The notes under the pieces were generated by a model. It searched no databases, was not told the DNA's origin, and saw only the letters and a list, made by a program, of their open reading frames with translations. Shown here piece by piece: positions 41,216 through 49,731 of a stretch of DNA of 64,000 bases; position 1 is the first letter of the stretch; every line of letters begins with the position of its first letter. Made by a program: the position numbers and the translations under genes. Source of the DNA: Candidatus Edwardsbacteria bacterium RifOxyA12_full_54_48 (lineage in GTDB: Bacteria; Edwardsbacteria; AC1; EtOH8); assembly GCA_001777915.1 (NCBI GenBank), contig MFFN01000002.1:1-64000 (forward strand), written 5' to 3'.

Positions 41216-41672
41216 GATACGGATAGGGGTGATCGGTGCCTCGTCCTGTTCGGCAAAATTAGCCCAGGCGGCCTACACGGTAGGCAAGCTGATAGCCCAG
41301 AGCGGCGCCATCCTGATATGCGGCGGGATGGGCGGGGTGATGGAGGCCGCCTGCCGCGGGGCGGTCGAGGCCGGCGGGATGACGGTGGGGATACTTCCCG
41401 GCTCTTCGGCCAAAGATGGAAACGAATATCTGACCGTTCCAGTGGTGACCGGATTGGGCTACGCCCGGAATTCCATCGTGGTGCAGTCGGCCCAGGTGCT
41501 GATCGCCATCGGCGGGAAATACGGGACACTGTCGGAGCTGGCCTATGCCGCAGGGTTCGGGATACCGGTGGTCGGGCTTTCCACCTGGAAGATCCGGGCG
41601 CCGATAAAGCACGTGAAGACCCCGGAGGAGGCGGTGAGGATGGCGCTGAAGATGGTGGGGAATAAAATATGA
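41205..41672 (+). CDS. LOG-like / TIGR00725 family nucleotide-binding protein
   Basis: A 155-residue SLOG-fold protein. Signatures are GVIGASSCSAKLAQAAYTVG (about 8-27), ICGGMGGVMEAACRGA (about 37-52), ILPGSS and RNSIVVQSAQVLIAIGGKYGT. LOG proteins are nucleotide phosphoribohydrolases that release cytokinin bases; TIGR00725 members are related, but most are uncharacterised. The start lies within pcm, and the stop overlaps the start of an AT-rich gene (ATGA). Substrate not inferable. Confidence 0.88.
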   Translation: MDSRIRIGVIGASSCSAKLAQAAYTVGKLIAQSGAILICGGMGGVMEAACRGAVEAGGMTVGILPGSSAKDGNEYLTVPVVTGLGYARNSIVVQSAQVLIAIGGKYGTLSELAYAAGFGIPVVGLSTWKIRAPIKHVKTPEEAVRMALKMVGNKI

Positions 41673-42166
41673 AAAAAGCAATAATACCAATCATCATAGT
41701 TCTTGGTGTATTATTAATTTATATTAGTTTTAATTTTCCTAGATGTATAAAAGAATATACCGAGGAATCGGCTGTTATCGCAGTGAAAGAGAATTTATTG
41801 ATTCTTGTAGAAGCAATTGAAAAATGGCATAGCGACAATGGTAACACGTTTCCCCATTCATTTAACGATATAAATAACTCAAACGGGAATGCATTCAAAT
41901 CATATTTATTAAAACCATTAGAGCAGCCATACATATTTACATCAAAAAATATTAATAAATTTGTATACTTTAAAGACGATGCCTTGCCTAAAGATTTCAA
42001 TGCTATTAGAAAACCTGGCATAATTTATGTGTTTTATTACAATAACAAATATGTTGTTTTGGGTTTTGGGAAGAAAAATCAAAATATAATACGATCCGAT
42101 TCTGACGAATTTAAGCAGTTTTATGAGGTTTATATAAATGAGTATAAACGAATATATAAAAAATAA
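41669..42166 (+). CDS. AT-rich gene for a pseudopilin-like exported protein
   Basis: A 165-residue protein with one N-terminal transmembrane segment (about 5-22) and no lipobox. It is followed by a long helix and then WHSDNGNTFPHS, the pattern of type II pseudopilin heads (helix, then DNG.YP). The rest is Asn- and Lys-rich and not recognised. Base composition is far more AT-rich than the GC-rich neighbours on both sides, suggesting recent arrival, yet it overlaps the LOG-like gene by 4 bases (ATGA). It ends before a weak AT-rich spacer and acylphosphatase. Confidence 0.7.
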   Translation: MKKAIIPIIIVLGVLLIYISFNFPRCIKEYTEESAVIAVKENLLILVEAIEKWHSDNGNTFPHSFNDINNSNGNAFKSYLLKPLEQPYIFTSKNINKFVYFKDDALPKDFNAIRKPGIIYVFYYNNKYVVLGFGKKNQNIIRSDSDEFKQFYEVYINEYKRIYKK

Positions 42167-42243
42167 TTATTTTAGTACGGGTATATTTTGAAACCATTCC
42201 AATTCTTTATAACAGACTATAACTTTAAATCATTTAATGTTTG

Positions 42244-42519
42244 ATGAATAAAAGCCTATCAACCCGTATCACCGGCATGGTGCAGGGCGTGGGGTTCAGG
42301 TATTACGTATCGCAACAGGCCAGGCATCTTGGGCTGGCCGGTTATGTTCGCAACCTGCCGGACGGCTCGGTGGAGGCCGAGGTTGAAGGCGAAGAGGATA
42401 AGTTGAAACAATTCATCGTGGCGCTCAAGGCAGGGCCGTCCGGCGCGGTGGTGGAGGAGGTCAAGGTGGAGTGGGGAGAATACGGCGGGAGATACCGGGG
42501 GTTTAATATAACGCATTGA
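42244..42519 (+). CDS. acyP: Acylphosphatase
   Basis: A 91-residue acylphosphatase, which hydrolyses the carboxyl-phosphate bond of acyl phosphates. The active-site loop is GMVQGVGFRYYV (about 11-22) with Arg, and the catalytic Asn lies in GYVRNLPDGSVEAEVEGE (about 33-50). Length and motifs are canonical. The ATG is at 42244, directly after an in-frame TTG; the leader has no strong ribosome site. It is followed by a long repeat island. Confidence 0.93.
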   Translation: MNKSLSTRITGMVQGVGFRYYVSQQARHLGLAGYVRNLPDGSVEAEVEGEEDKLKQFIVALKAGPSGAVVEEVKVEWGEYGGRYRGFNITH

Positions 42520-43190
42520 CCACCCCTTTCATCCCCTCCTTGCACTTCGACAGGCTCAGTACAGGCTCAAGGAGGGGAAAGAGGGGAGGTCTAAAACCAC
42601 CAACTCAACCCTTGAATTCCCTTCTCTTGCCAAGAGAAGGGCGGGGATGAGTTCAGAACCAAAGACGCCCCTCTTACTCACCCCTTGATAGGGGATATGC
42701 GGGCCGGGCAGGGCAACCCCTGGATTCCTGCTCCCCGCCTCCGCGAGGACAAGCTTCACGGGAATGACAAAAAACTTTGTGTCTTTTGTGCCCTTTGTGG
42801 TTAAAGTGCCTGGATTCCCGATTACTCGGGAATGACAAACGACTTTTGTGGATTGCTTCATCAGAAAAGCAGCGAAGTCCTTTCGCAATGATGTAAGAGG
42901 CGCGTCATCCTTAAGGTGTCACCCGTTCGGCCTGTTGGGCGGGCAGATTTCTCAGGGTGACGAAAGGATTCTTCGGCTTGCCGGGCAGGGCATTGGGCTC
43001 AGAATGACGAAAGGCCATTTGGCGGGGGTGAGGTCAAAACTCTCCCCTTGATAGGGGAGATGCGGGCCAAGCAAGAAAAGTCTTTGTGCCTTGGTGGTTA
43101 AAGTGCCCTGGATTCCCGATTGCTCGGGAATGACAATCGAAGTATTATGAAAATCAAACAAAGTATCATATAACTCATCAGGAGCAGAAC
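42520..43190. repeat. 670-base intergenic island of dispersed repeats
   Basis: No gene seen. Elements in order: CTTCGACAGGCTCAG and a pair of AGGAGGGG segments (42541-42590); CCCCTTGATAGGGG (42680-42695, again at 43044-43060); a 38-base unit identical to one at 37078 (42720-42757); the phrase TTTGTGTCTTTTGTGCC (42777 on); a compound unit GTGGTTAAAGTGCC + TGGATTCCCGATT + CTCGGGAATGACAA at about 42797-42838 and again at 43094-43136; and a CGTCATCC/GGGTGACG stretch near 42903-42962. Confidence 0.8.
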
Positions 43191-43718
43191 ATGGCAGTCA
43201 ATCTGGAAAAATTCATCAGAGAAGTGCCGGACTTTCCCAAGCAGGGCATCGGCTTCAAGGACATCACCACACTGCTAAAGGACGCCGAGGGCTTCAAGCT
43301 GGCGGTGGACCAGCTGTCGGAGCAGTTGAAGGATGTCAAGATTGACGCCATCGCGGTGGTAGAGTCCCGGGGCTTTCCCTTCGGCTCGGCCCTGGCCTAC
43401 AAGCTGGGCACCGGCCTGCTGCTGGTCCGCAAGCCCGGAAAACTGCCGGCCAAGACCATCCGCCAGGAATATGAGCTGGAATACGGCACCGACGCCCTGG
43501 AGATCCACCAGGACGCCATCAAGCCGGGACAGAATGTCCTGATCGTGGACGACCTTCTGGCCACCGGAGGAACGGCCATGGCGGTGGCACAATTGGTGGA
43601 GAAACTCCAGGGAAAGGTGGCCGCCATCGCTTTTGTGGTGGAGCTGGATTTCCTGAAAGGGCGGGAGAAGCTGGCCGGTCATAAGGTGGTTTCATTGGTG
43701 CACTATCAAAGCGAGTAA
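43191..43718 (+). CDS. apt: Adenine phosphoribosyltransferase
   Basis: Apt makes AMP from adenine and PRPP in purine salvage. The 175-residue protein has FIREVPDFPKQGIGFKDITT near the start, AVVESRGFPFGSALAYKLG, RKPGKLPAKT and the PRPP loop LIVDDLLATGGTA (about 116-128), all typical. AGGAGC lies before the ATG. The TTG start of the next gene is directly at its TAA stop. Canonical length. Confidence 0.97.
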   Translation: MAVNLEKFIREVPDFPKQGIGFKDITTLLKDAEGFKLAVDQLSEQLKDVKIDAIAVVESRGFPFGSALAYKLGTGLLLVRKPGKLPAKTIRQEYELEYGTDALEIHQDAIKPGQNVLIVDDLLATGGTAMAVAQLVEKLQGKVAAIAFVVELDFLKGREKLAGHKVVSLVHYQSE

Positions 43719-44117
43719 TTGAAAAACAGGATCACATATCTTTTCCTGCTGGCGGCCCTTTGGCTGCTGATCGGGGCCGGTCAGGCCCGGGCCCAGCAGG
43801 CCTCGCCGGCCGACTCCGCCTCCGGGTATTTTCAGGAATACTTCTCCCGGCTGATGGAGGAGTGGCGCCTCAACCAGGTCCAGGAGCTGGCCAAACAGTG
43901 GGGCATTTCTGCGATGGGCACCAAGGGCATCAGGATGAACCGCAGCTTCTGGGAGGAACGACTGAGCCTGGTGATGTGGCTGCCCCGCAGCAGCCGGGGG
44001 CAGAGCCTGGTGCTGGAGTATCAGTTAAAAAAGCACTTCCTGGTCAGGGGGGAGATCGACCGGCATTCCCGAAGCGACAATGCCTGGCTGGACTTCATCT
44101 TCCGGACGGAATATTGA
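43719..44117 (+). CDS. Small exported protein resembling the TamB C-terminus
   Basis: A 132-residue protein with signal peptide (about 1-25, ending ARAQ-Q). The C-terminal third (LVLEYQLKKHFLVRGEIDRHSRSDNAWLDFIFRTEY, written in parts here: LEYQLKKHFLVRGEIDR then AWLDFIFRTEY) looks like the last beta-strands of TamB, where Y-L...F.LRGE..R...LD..FR.EY is typical. The rest is helical and not recognised. TTG start right at the apt stop; no other start nearby preserves the signal peptide. Could be a cut-down remnant of TamB or a separate small envelope protein (inference). Confidence 0.55.
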   Translation: MKNRITYLFLLAALWLLIGAGQARAQQASPADSASGYFQEYFSRLMEEWRLNQVQELAKQWGISAMGTKGIRMNRSFWEERLSLVMWLPRSSRGQSLVLEYQLKKHFLVRGEIDRHSRSDNAWLDFIFRTEY

Positions 44118-44193
44118 AGGGTTAAACTTTGGCAACGGTAACAGGGTCAAATATCCCTGTAAGCTGTTAGTTAAATTTATTTTAGGTGTCAAC

Positions 44194-47082
44194 ATGAAAC
44201 GAATGATCGCGGCAATGCTCCTGGTCCTTTTGACCATTCCGGCCCTGGCCCAGGACGGCTATTTCGGCAAGAACAAGGTCAAATACAAGAATTTTCGCTG
44301 GGAGAAGATCACCACCGAGAATTTCGAGATCTACTATTACCAGGGCGGGCGGGAGCTGGCCCAGGTGGCGGCTCGGATGGCCGAGAACGCCGGGCGCAGG
44401 ATATCCCAGGACATGGGGCACACCCTGTACAATAAGATACCCATCGTGTTGTACACCTCTCACAATGATTTCGCCCAGACCAACATCGCCCAGGATATCA
44501 TAGACGAAGGGGCGGGTGGTTTCACCACTTTGCTCAAGAACCGGGTGGTGGTGCCCTATACCGGCTCCTATGCCGACCTGGATCATGTGATCACCCATGA
44601 ACTGGTCCATGCCTTCATGTTCGACCTGTTCTTCGGGAAATCCATGGAATCCATCTTCTCCCAGCAGAGCCTGATGCAGCTGCCCCTGTGGTTCGTGGAG
44701 GGGATGGCCGAATACGAATCGCGGGGCTGGGATCCCGAGACCGAGATGATAATCAAGGACCTGGCGCTCAACCAGCGGCTGATCCCCATCCAGGAGCTGG
44801 AGGGATACGGCGGGAGCTATTTCGTCTACAAAGAGGGCCAGGCCATCATCAAGTTCATAGTCGAGAGGTACGGACAGCAGAAGATCGGCGAGATGTTCCA
44901 CATGCTGAAATCCAGCCGCAGCATGGACAACACCTGCGAAAAACTTCTGGGCAGCAACGTCGAAAAGCTGTCGGAGCTGTGGCTCAAGGATATGCACAAA
45001 AAATACTGGCCCTATCTGGCGGCCAAGAAGGAGGTCCCGGACTTTGCCAAACAGCTGACCGAGCATGACGTTTTCAAGACCGGCTCCTATTTTAACCTGG
45101 CCCCCTGTTTTTCGCCCCAGGGTGACAAGATCGCCTACATCTCCGATCAGGACGGCCGGGCCGGGATATACATCATCTCCAGCATCGACGGCCACCGCAT
45201 CAAGCATCTGGTCAAGGGCGAGCAGAACGCCCAGTTCGAGGCCATGCACCTGGCCTGGTTCCGGGGAGGCCTGAGCTGGTCCCCGGACGGCAAAAAGCTG
45301 GCCTTTGCCGCCAAATCCACCACCGGCGACAAGCTGTACGTGGTCCGGGTTGACAACGGCAAGATCCTTAAAAAACTGGAGTTCCCGATGGACGGGATCT
45401 ATTATCCCAGCTGGTCTCCGGCCTCCGATAAGATCGCCTTCTGCGGACTAAAGGACGGCCAGTCCGACCTGTATGTGGCTGACATCGCCGACAGCCACAA
45501 CGTGGCCTACAGCCTGGAGCGGCTGACCGATGATCAGTACGACGACCGGGAGCCGGAGTGGTCCCCGGACGGACGGGAGCTGGTTTTCGTCTCGGACCGT
45601 CCGGCCGGGGAAGACCAATCCGGCCTGGACACCATGTATTTCGGCCGCTACCGCCTGTTCTCCATGGATCCGGTCTCCGGCAGCATCGGCTGCCTGACCC
45701 CGGAGGAGACCATGGTCTCCCGTCCCAGCTGGTCGCCCAAGGGGATAGCCTATACCGCCATCCGCCGGGGGGTGAGCAACATCTTCGCCATCTCCGGGGA
45801 CAGCACCCTGCAGCTTACCGATGCCATCACCGGCTGCCTGCAGTCCAAATGGTCCCGGGACGGCAGCAAGCTGGTCTTCATCGGGTATCACAAGACCGGA
45901 TGGAACATCTTCACCATCAAGAATCCGCTGGACAAACTTCCGGGGATCGACAGCCAGAAGGTTTTCTTCTGGGCCTCGGCCGACACCGGCTGGTATCAGC
46001 CCCGGAAATTCGAACAGCCTTTGGCCGACAGCAACCGCTATAAGCCCGGCCAGGCCCGGACCAAATTTTCGGTGGACTGGGCCCAGGGATCTTTCAACTA
46101 CAATACTTTAAGCGGGCTGGGCGGCCAGGCCGAGATCGTGGTCAGCGACGTGATGGGCAACCATCAGTTCTACTGGCTGTCGGACATGGTCATCAACCTG
46201 CAGAATTCGGATTATCAGCTGACCTATTTCTACCGCCCCCGGCGCTGGGACTACGGCATCAGCTACTACCAGTACCACAACTACTATCTGGCCTCCAACA
46301 ACGACATCATCATCGAAAAGATCAACGGGGTCCAGGGGATACTCTCCTATCCCTTCAATCGTTACCAGCGGATCGATTTCATGGGCAGCTGGAGCCACTA
46401 CAATGAGGAGCTTTACCATTATGAGAATTATCAATATTACACGTCTCCCGACGCCAACCTGAACGTGATCATCCCGGCGGTATCCCTGGTGCATGACAAT
46501 GTCCAGTGGTCCTACTACGGCCCCCGGGAGGGCCGGAGGGCCATGGCCGCGGTGGAGGCCAGCAGCCGGAGCCTGGGCAGCGACCTGAACTTCGTCAATT
46601 ATTTCACCGACATCCGGCAGTACTGGCCGCTTACCAAAAGGTCGGAATTCGCCCTGCGCCTGATGGGCGGCCTGTCGATGGGATCCGACGCCCAGTATTT
46701 CGAACTGGGCGGGCCCTATACCTTAAGGGCCTATGATTACAACGAGCTGGACGGCACCAGGATGGCCCTGATGAACCTGGAGCTGAGGGTGCCCTTCGTG
46801 GACCGGATCCAGATGGCCATCCCGCCCATATCTTTCTACGGCATCCGGGGAGCGATGTTCTTCGACATCGGGGCCGCCTGGTCCGACAGCCGGCAGTTTC
46901 AGCTCTTCCAGCGCGATCCCAACGCCCTGTTGAAAATGAAGGACCTTAACGGGAGCCTGGGGACCGGGATCAGGATGATAATATCGCCCTTCATGATGAA
47001 ACTGGATTTCTCATGGAAGACGGACCTGTCCTCGATCTCCGACAAGGCCAGGATATCCTTCGTGCTGGGCAGCGAGTACTGA
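44194..47082 (+). CDS. Gluzincin-type peptidase / TolB-like propeller / beta-barrel protein, copy 1
   Basis: A 962-residue exported protein. The signal peptide is about residues 1-19 (ALAQ-D). A peptidase MA-like domain follows, with HELVH at 135-139 and the third zinc ligand E169 in WFVEGMAEY. Then a TolB/WD40-like propeller (about 300-590) with repeated SPDGKKLAF, WSPASDKIAF and WSPDGRELVF units. The C-terminal third (about 640-962) is a beta-barrel ending in LGSEY, with a D15/Omp85-like FDIGAAWSDS strand and a GGPYTLRAYDYNEL segment. ATG 44194 gives the signal peptide; an earlier in-frame start at 44080 does not. rsmD overlaps the end. Confidence 0.85.
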   Translation: MKRMIAAMLLVLLTIPALAQDGYFGKNKVKYKNFRWEKITTENFEIYYYQGGRELAQVAARMAENAGRRISQDMGHTLYNKIPIVLYTSHNDFAQTNIAQDIIDEGAGGFTTLLKNRVVVPYTGSYADLDHVITHELVHAFMFDLFFGKSMESIFSQQSLMQLPLWFVEGMAEYESRGWDPETEMIIKDLALNQRLIPIQELEGYGGSYFVYKEGQAIIKFIVERYGQQKIGEMFHMLKSSRSMDNTCEKLLGSNVEKLSELWLKDMHKKYWPYLAAKKEVPDFAKQLTEHDVFKTGSYFNLAPCFSPQGDKIAYISDQDGRAGIYIISSIDGHRIKHLVKGEQNAQFEAMHLAWFRGGLSWSPDGKKLAFAAKSTTGDKLYVVRVDNGKILKKLEFPMDGIYYPSWSPASDKIAFCGLKDGQSDLYVADIADSHNVAYSLERLTDDQYDDREPEWSPDGRELVFVSDRPAGEDQSGLDTMYFGRYRLFSMDPVSGSIGCLTPEETMVSRPSWSPKGIAYTAIRRGVSNIFAISGDSTLQLTDAITGCLQSKWSRDGSKLVFIGYHKTGWNIFTIKNPLDKLPGIDSQKVFFWASADTGWYQPRKFEQPLADSNRYKPGQARTKFSVDWAQGSFNYNTLSGLGGQAEIVVSDVMGNHQFYWLSDMVINLQNSDYQLTYFYRPRRWDYGISYYQYHNYYLASNNDIIIEKINGVQGILSYPFNRYQRIDFMGSWSHYNEELYHYENYQYYTSPDANLNVIIPAVSLVHDNVQWSYYGPREGRRAMAAVEASSRSLGSDLNFVNYFTDIRQYWPLTKRSEFALRLMGGLSMGSDAQYFELGGPYTLRAYDYNELDGTRMALMNLELRVPFVDRIQMAIPPISFYGIRGAMFFDIGAAWSDSRQFQLFQRDPNALLKMKDLNGSLGTGIRMIISPFMMKLDFSWKTDLSSISDKARISFVLGSEY

Positions 47083-47639
47083 TGCCGGTGAAGATAATCG
47101 CCGGAGAATTCCGGGGCCGGAACATCAACTGCCCGGAGGGCTGGGATGTCCGTCCCACCTCCAGCATGGCCCGGGCGGCCATCTTCAACATTCTGCAGCA
47201 GGGCGGCGCCTGCCGCCGGGCCCTGGACCTTTACGCCGGATCGGGCGCTCTGGGGATCGAGGCCCTGTCCCGCGGGGCGGAATCGGTAGTGCTGGTGGAG
47301 AAGGACCCTGGACCGGCCGGAGCCATAAAAGACAACCTGGCAGCCCTCAAGCTATACCCCCGGGCCAGGCTGTATGCCGGCGACGCTCTGGAATTTTTGA
47401 GGACCTGCGGGGAGCAGTTCGATCTGATCCTGGCCGACCCGCCCTATCCCGATCACTGCCTGCCGGATATCCTGGATGCCGTGGAGCGGAGCAGAACGCT
47501 GGCAGATTACGGCACCCTGGTCATCCAGCACTCCCTGAAGGAAAAATCCCCGGCCAGCTTCGGGGGGCTGAAAAGGTGGAAGAACAAAACCTACGGCAAG
47601 ACCCAGGTGAGCTTTTACCGTTATAATGGGGAGGAATGA
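47082..47639 (+). CDS. rsmD: 16S rRNA (guanine(966)-N2)-methyltransferase RsmD
   Basis: RsmD methylates G966 of 16S rRNA. The 185-residue protein begins MPVKIIAGEFRGRNI, with the characteristic RPTSSMARAAIFNIL (about 24-38), the SAM loop DLYAGSGALGIEALSRGA (about 47-64) and the catalytic motif ADPPYPD (about 120-126). ATG 47082 overlaps the stop of the propeller gene by one base. Followed by coaD after one base, a frequent rsmD-coaD pair. Confidence 0.95.
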   Translation: MPVKIIAGEFRGRNINCPEGWDVRPTSSMARAAIFNILQQGGACRRALDLYAGSGALGIEALSRGAESVVLVEKDPGPAGAIKDNLAALKLYPRARLYAGDALEFLRTCGEQFDLILADPPYPDHCLPDILDAVERSRTLADYGTLVIQHSLKEKSPASFGGLKRWKNKTYGKTQVSFYRYNGEE

Positions 47640-47640
47640 A

Positions 47641-48123
47641 ATGGGAAACCTGGCAATTTACCCGGGGACTTTCGACCCGGTGACCAACGGCCACCTGGAC
47701 ATCATCCAGCGCGGGGCGGAGATCTTTGACCGGATAATCGTGGCGGTGGCCGCCAGCCGGAATAAAAACCCCCTGTTCTCCCTGGAGGAGAGGGTGGAGA
47801 TGCTCAAAAAGACCGCCGCCGGATATAAAGGGGTGTCGGTGGAACCATTCGACGGGCTGCTGGTGGACTATGCCCGGTCCAAGGGGGCCCGGGTCATCAT
47901 CCGGGGCCTGCGGGCGGTGTCCGATTTTGAATACGAGTTCCAGCTGGCCCTGATGAACCGCAAGCTGAACCCCGGGATGGACACCTTCTTTGTGATGCCC
48001 TCGGAGAAGTACGTATATTTAAACTCCGGCCTGATCAAGGAGATCTCCCGCATGGGCGGAGACATCTCTTCCCTGGTGCCGGATGAAGTGCTGAATAATT
48101 TAAAGGCGAAGTACCACAAATGA
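47641..48123 (+). CDS. coaD: Phosphopantetheine adenylyltransferase
   Basis: CoaD adds AMP to 4'-phosphopantetheine in coenzyme A synthesis. The 160-residue protein has the nucleotidyltransferase motif YPGTFDPVTNGHLDII (about 7-22), the substrate segment RGLRAVSDFEYEFQLALMNR (about 90-109), and SEKYVYLNSGLIKEI (about 121-135). ATG 47641 is chosen since GGGGAGG lies 6 bases before it; an in-frame ATG at 47626 would lie inside rsmD and add extra residues. Overlaps obg by 4 bases. Confidence 0.97.
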   Translation: MGNLAIYPGTFDPVTNGHLDIIQRGAEIFDRIIVAVAASRNKNPLFSLEERVEMLKKTAAGYKGVSVEPFDGLLVDYARSKGARVIIRGLRAVSDFEYEFQLALMNRKLNPGMDTFFVMPSEKYVYLNSGLIKEISRMGGDISSLVPDEVLNNLKAKYHK

Positions 48124-49097
48124 GTTTAGTAGACAAAGCAGAACTGGAGATCACCGCCGGGAACGGGGGCAAAGGAGCCATCAGTTTCCGCCGGGAGAAA
48201 TTCGTTCCCAAGGGCGGCCCGGACGGCGGGGACGGAGGCAAGGGCGGCTCGGTGGTCCTGGAGGTCAATCCCAATCTGGTGACCCTACGGGATTTCAGAT
48301 ATCAGCACCGGTTCAAGGCCGGGCACGGGCAGAACGGGGCCTACAAAAAAATGTACGGGGCCAACGGGCCGGACTGCATCATCCAGGTCCCTCCCGGCAC
48401 ATTGGTTTACGACAAGGAGACCGGGGAACTGCTGGCGGACCTGATAGAGCCGGCCAGCCGGATAGTGGTGGCCAAAGGGGGCATCGGCGGCCGGGGCAAC
48501 GCCAAGTTCGCCACCTCCACCAACCAGACACCCCGGGTGGCCGAGAAGGGGCAGATAGGCGAAAGTAAAACTTTGCTGTTGGACCTTAAACTGCTGGCGG
48601 ACGTTGGTTTGCTGGGTTTCCCCAATGCCGGAAAATCAACCCTGCTGTCCTGCCTGTCGGAGGCCAGGCCCAAGGTGGGCAACTATCCCTTTACCACCCT
48701 TTCGCCCAATCTGGGGGTTATGGAGCTGGAGGGCTTCAAGACCTGCACGGTGGCCGATATGCCGGGGCTGATCGAAGGGGCCCACCAGGGCAAGGGGCTG
48801 GGCACCCGTTTCTTAAGGCACGTGGAGAGGACCAAACTGCTGGTCTATGTGATCGATGCTTCGGTGGCCGACCCCTGGAAGGAATACCGGGTGCTGAAGG
48901 ATGAGCTGGTCGAATTCAATCCCGCTATCGCCAAAAGGCCTTCATTGCTGGTTCTTAACAAGATGGACCTGGTCAAGAAGAGACCATCCGCCCCCAAGGG
49001 ATCAAAGGCCATTTATATTTCGGCTCTCAAGGCGGAGAACATCTCCCAGCTGAAAAAAGCCATCACCAAAGCATTGAGCAAGGTAAAAGATGACTGA
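48120..49097 (+). CDS. obg: GTPase Obg
   Basis: Obg is an essential GTPase of ribosome assembly and stress response. The 325-residue protein has the Gly-rich Obg fold at 10-160 (GNGGKGAISFRREKFVPKGG then DGGDGGKGG), and a G domain with GFPNAGKSTLLS (about 165), FTTLSPNLGV, ADMPGLIEGA and LNKMDL. It ends soon after the G domain, so the C-terminal OCT domain of longer Obg proteins is missing, as in several other phyla. The ATG overlaps the coaD stop and the 3' end overlaps the HEAT gene by 8 bases. Confidence 0.95.
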   Translation: MSLVDKAELEITAGNGGKGAISFRREKFVPKGGPDGGDGGKGGSVVLEVNPNLVTLRDFRYQHRFKAGHGQNGAYKKMYGANGPDCIIQVPPGTLVYDKETGELLADLIEPASRIVVAKGGIGGRGNAKFATSTNQTPRVAEKGQIGESKTLLLDLKLLADVGLLGFPNAGKSTLLSCLSEARPKVGNYPFTTLSPNLGVMELEGFKTCTVADMPGLIEGAHQGKGLGTRFLRHVERTKLLVYVIDASVADPWKEYRVLKDELVEFNPAIAKRPSLLVLNKMDLVKKRPSAPKGSKAIYISALKAENISQLKKAITKALSKVKDD

Positions 49098-49731
49098 CCA
49101 CCAGCTGACCGAGGCGGTGGAACTGCTGAAATCCCGGGATGCCAAAAAACGCATGACGGCGGTGGACATGGCGGCCGGGCTTAACAGCGCCGGGGCGGTG
49201 GCGCTTCTTATCAAGGCCCTCCAGGACCAAAGCTGGAGCCTGCGGGAATATGCCATCAAAAAAACGGCCCTGGCCGGGCATCAGGCCGTCCAGCCTCTGG
49301 TCAGGCTGCTGCGGGACGGCGTCTGGTACACCCGGGCCGCGGCCTTGCAGGCTTTGGAGCTTATCGGGGACATCGCTGCTTTGAATGCCGTCATGGGGCT
49401 TATCAAAGACCCCAACCGCAGCGTGGCCGAGGCCGCCCATAAGGCAGCGCTGGTTTTGTCCCGGAATGCGGAAAAGGAGATCTTGTATTCTGCGGCGGAA
49501 AAAATGTCCGCCGAACAGCGCGGCAATCTGGTAGATCTGATATCAAAATCCCACGCCGCCCTTGCGGAGGGCCTTCGGTCCCACTTGGACAACCTCCCCC
49601 GGGATGCGGCCCAGACGATCATTCCCGGTGCCGGGGACGAACCCGATGCGGCCGTGAGACTGCAGGGATTACGGCGCGAGCTAAAGGCCATATTAAGGCA
49701 GAACGACAGGATCGGCAATGAAGACGCATGA
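49090..49731 (+). CDS. HEAT-repeat protein
   Basis: A 213-residue soluble protein with three or four HEAT repeats in the first 135 residues (helix pairs such as DAKKRMTAVDMAAGLNSAGA, DQSWSLREYAIKKTALAGHQ, and DGVWYTRAAALQALELIGDI). HEAT repeats mediate protein binding; no catalytic residue is seen. The last third is less regular. It lies between obg and dprA and overlaps both (8 and 14 bases), so it is translated with them, but a functional link is not established. Confidence 0.82.
   Translation: MTDHQLTEAVELLKSRDAKKRMTAVDMAAGLNSAGAVALLIKALQDQSWSLREYAIKKTALAGHQAVQPLVRLLRDGVWYTRAAALQALELIGDIAALNAVMGLIKDPNRSVAEAAHKAALVLSRNAEKEILYSAAEKMSAEQRGNLVDLISKSHAALAEGLRSHLDNLPRDAAQTIIPGAGDEPDAAVRLQGLRRELKAILRQNDRIGNEDA

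Noticed and set aside
44080-44193. Longer start for the first peptidase-propeller protein at 44080
   Set aside because: It would overlap the end of the TamB-like gene and put a signal peptide in the middle of the chain; ATG 44194 starts it correctly.
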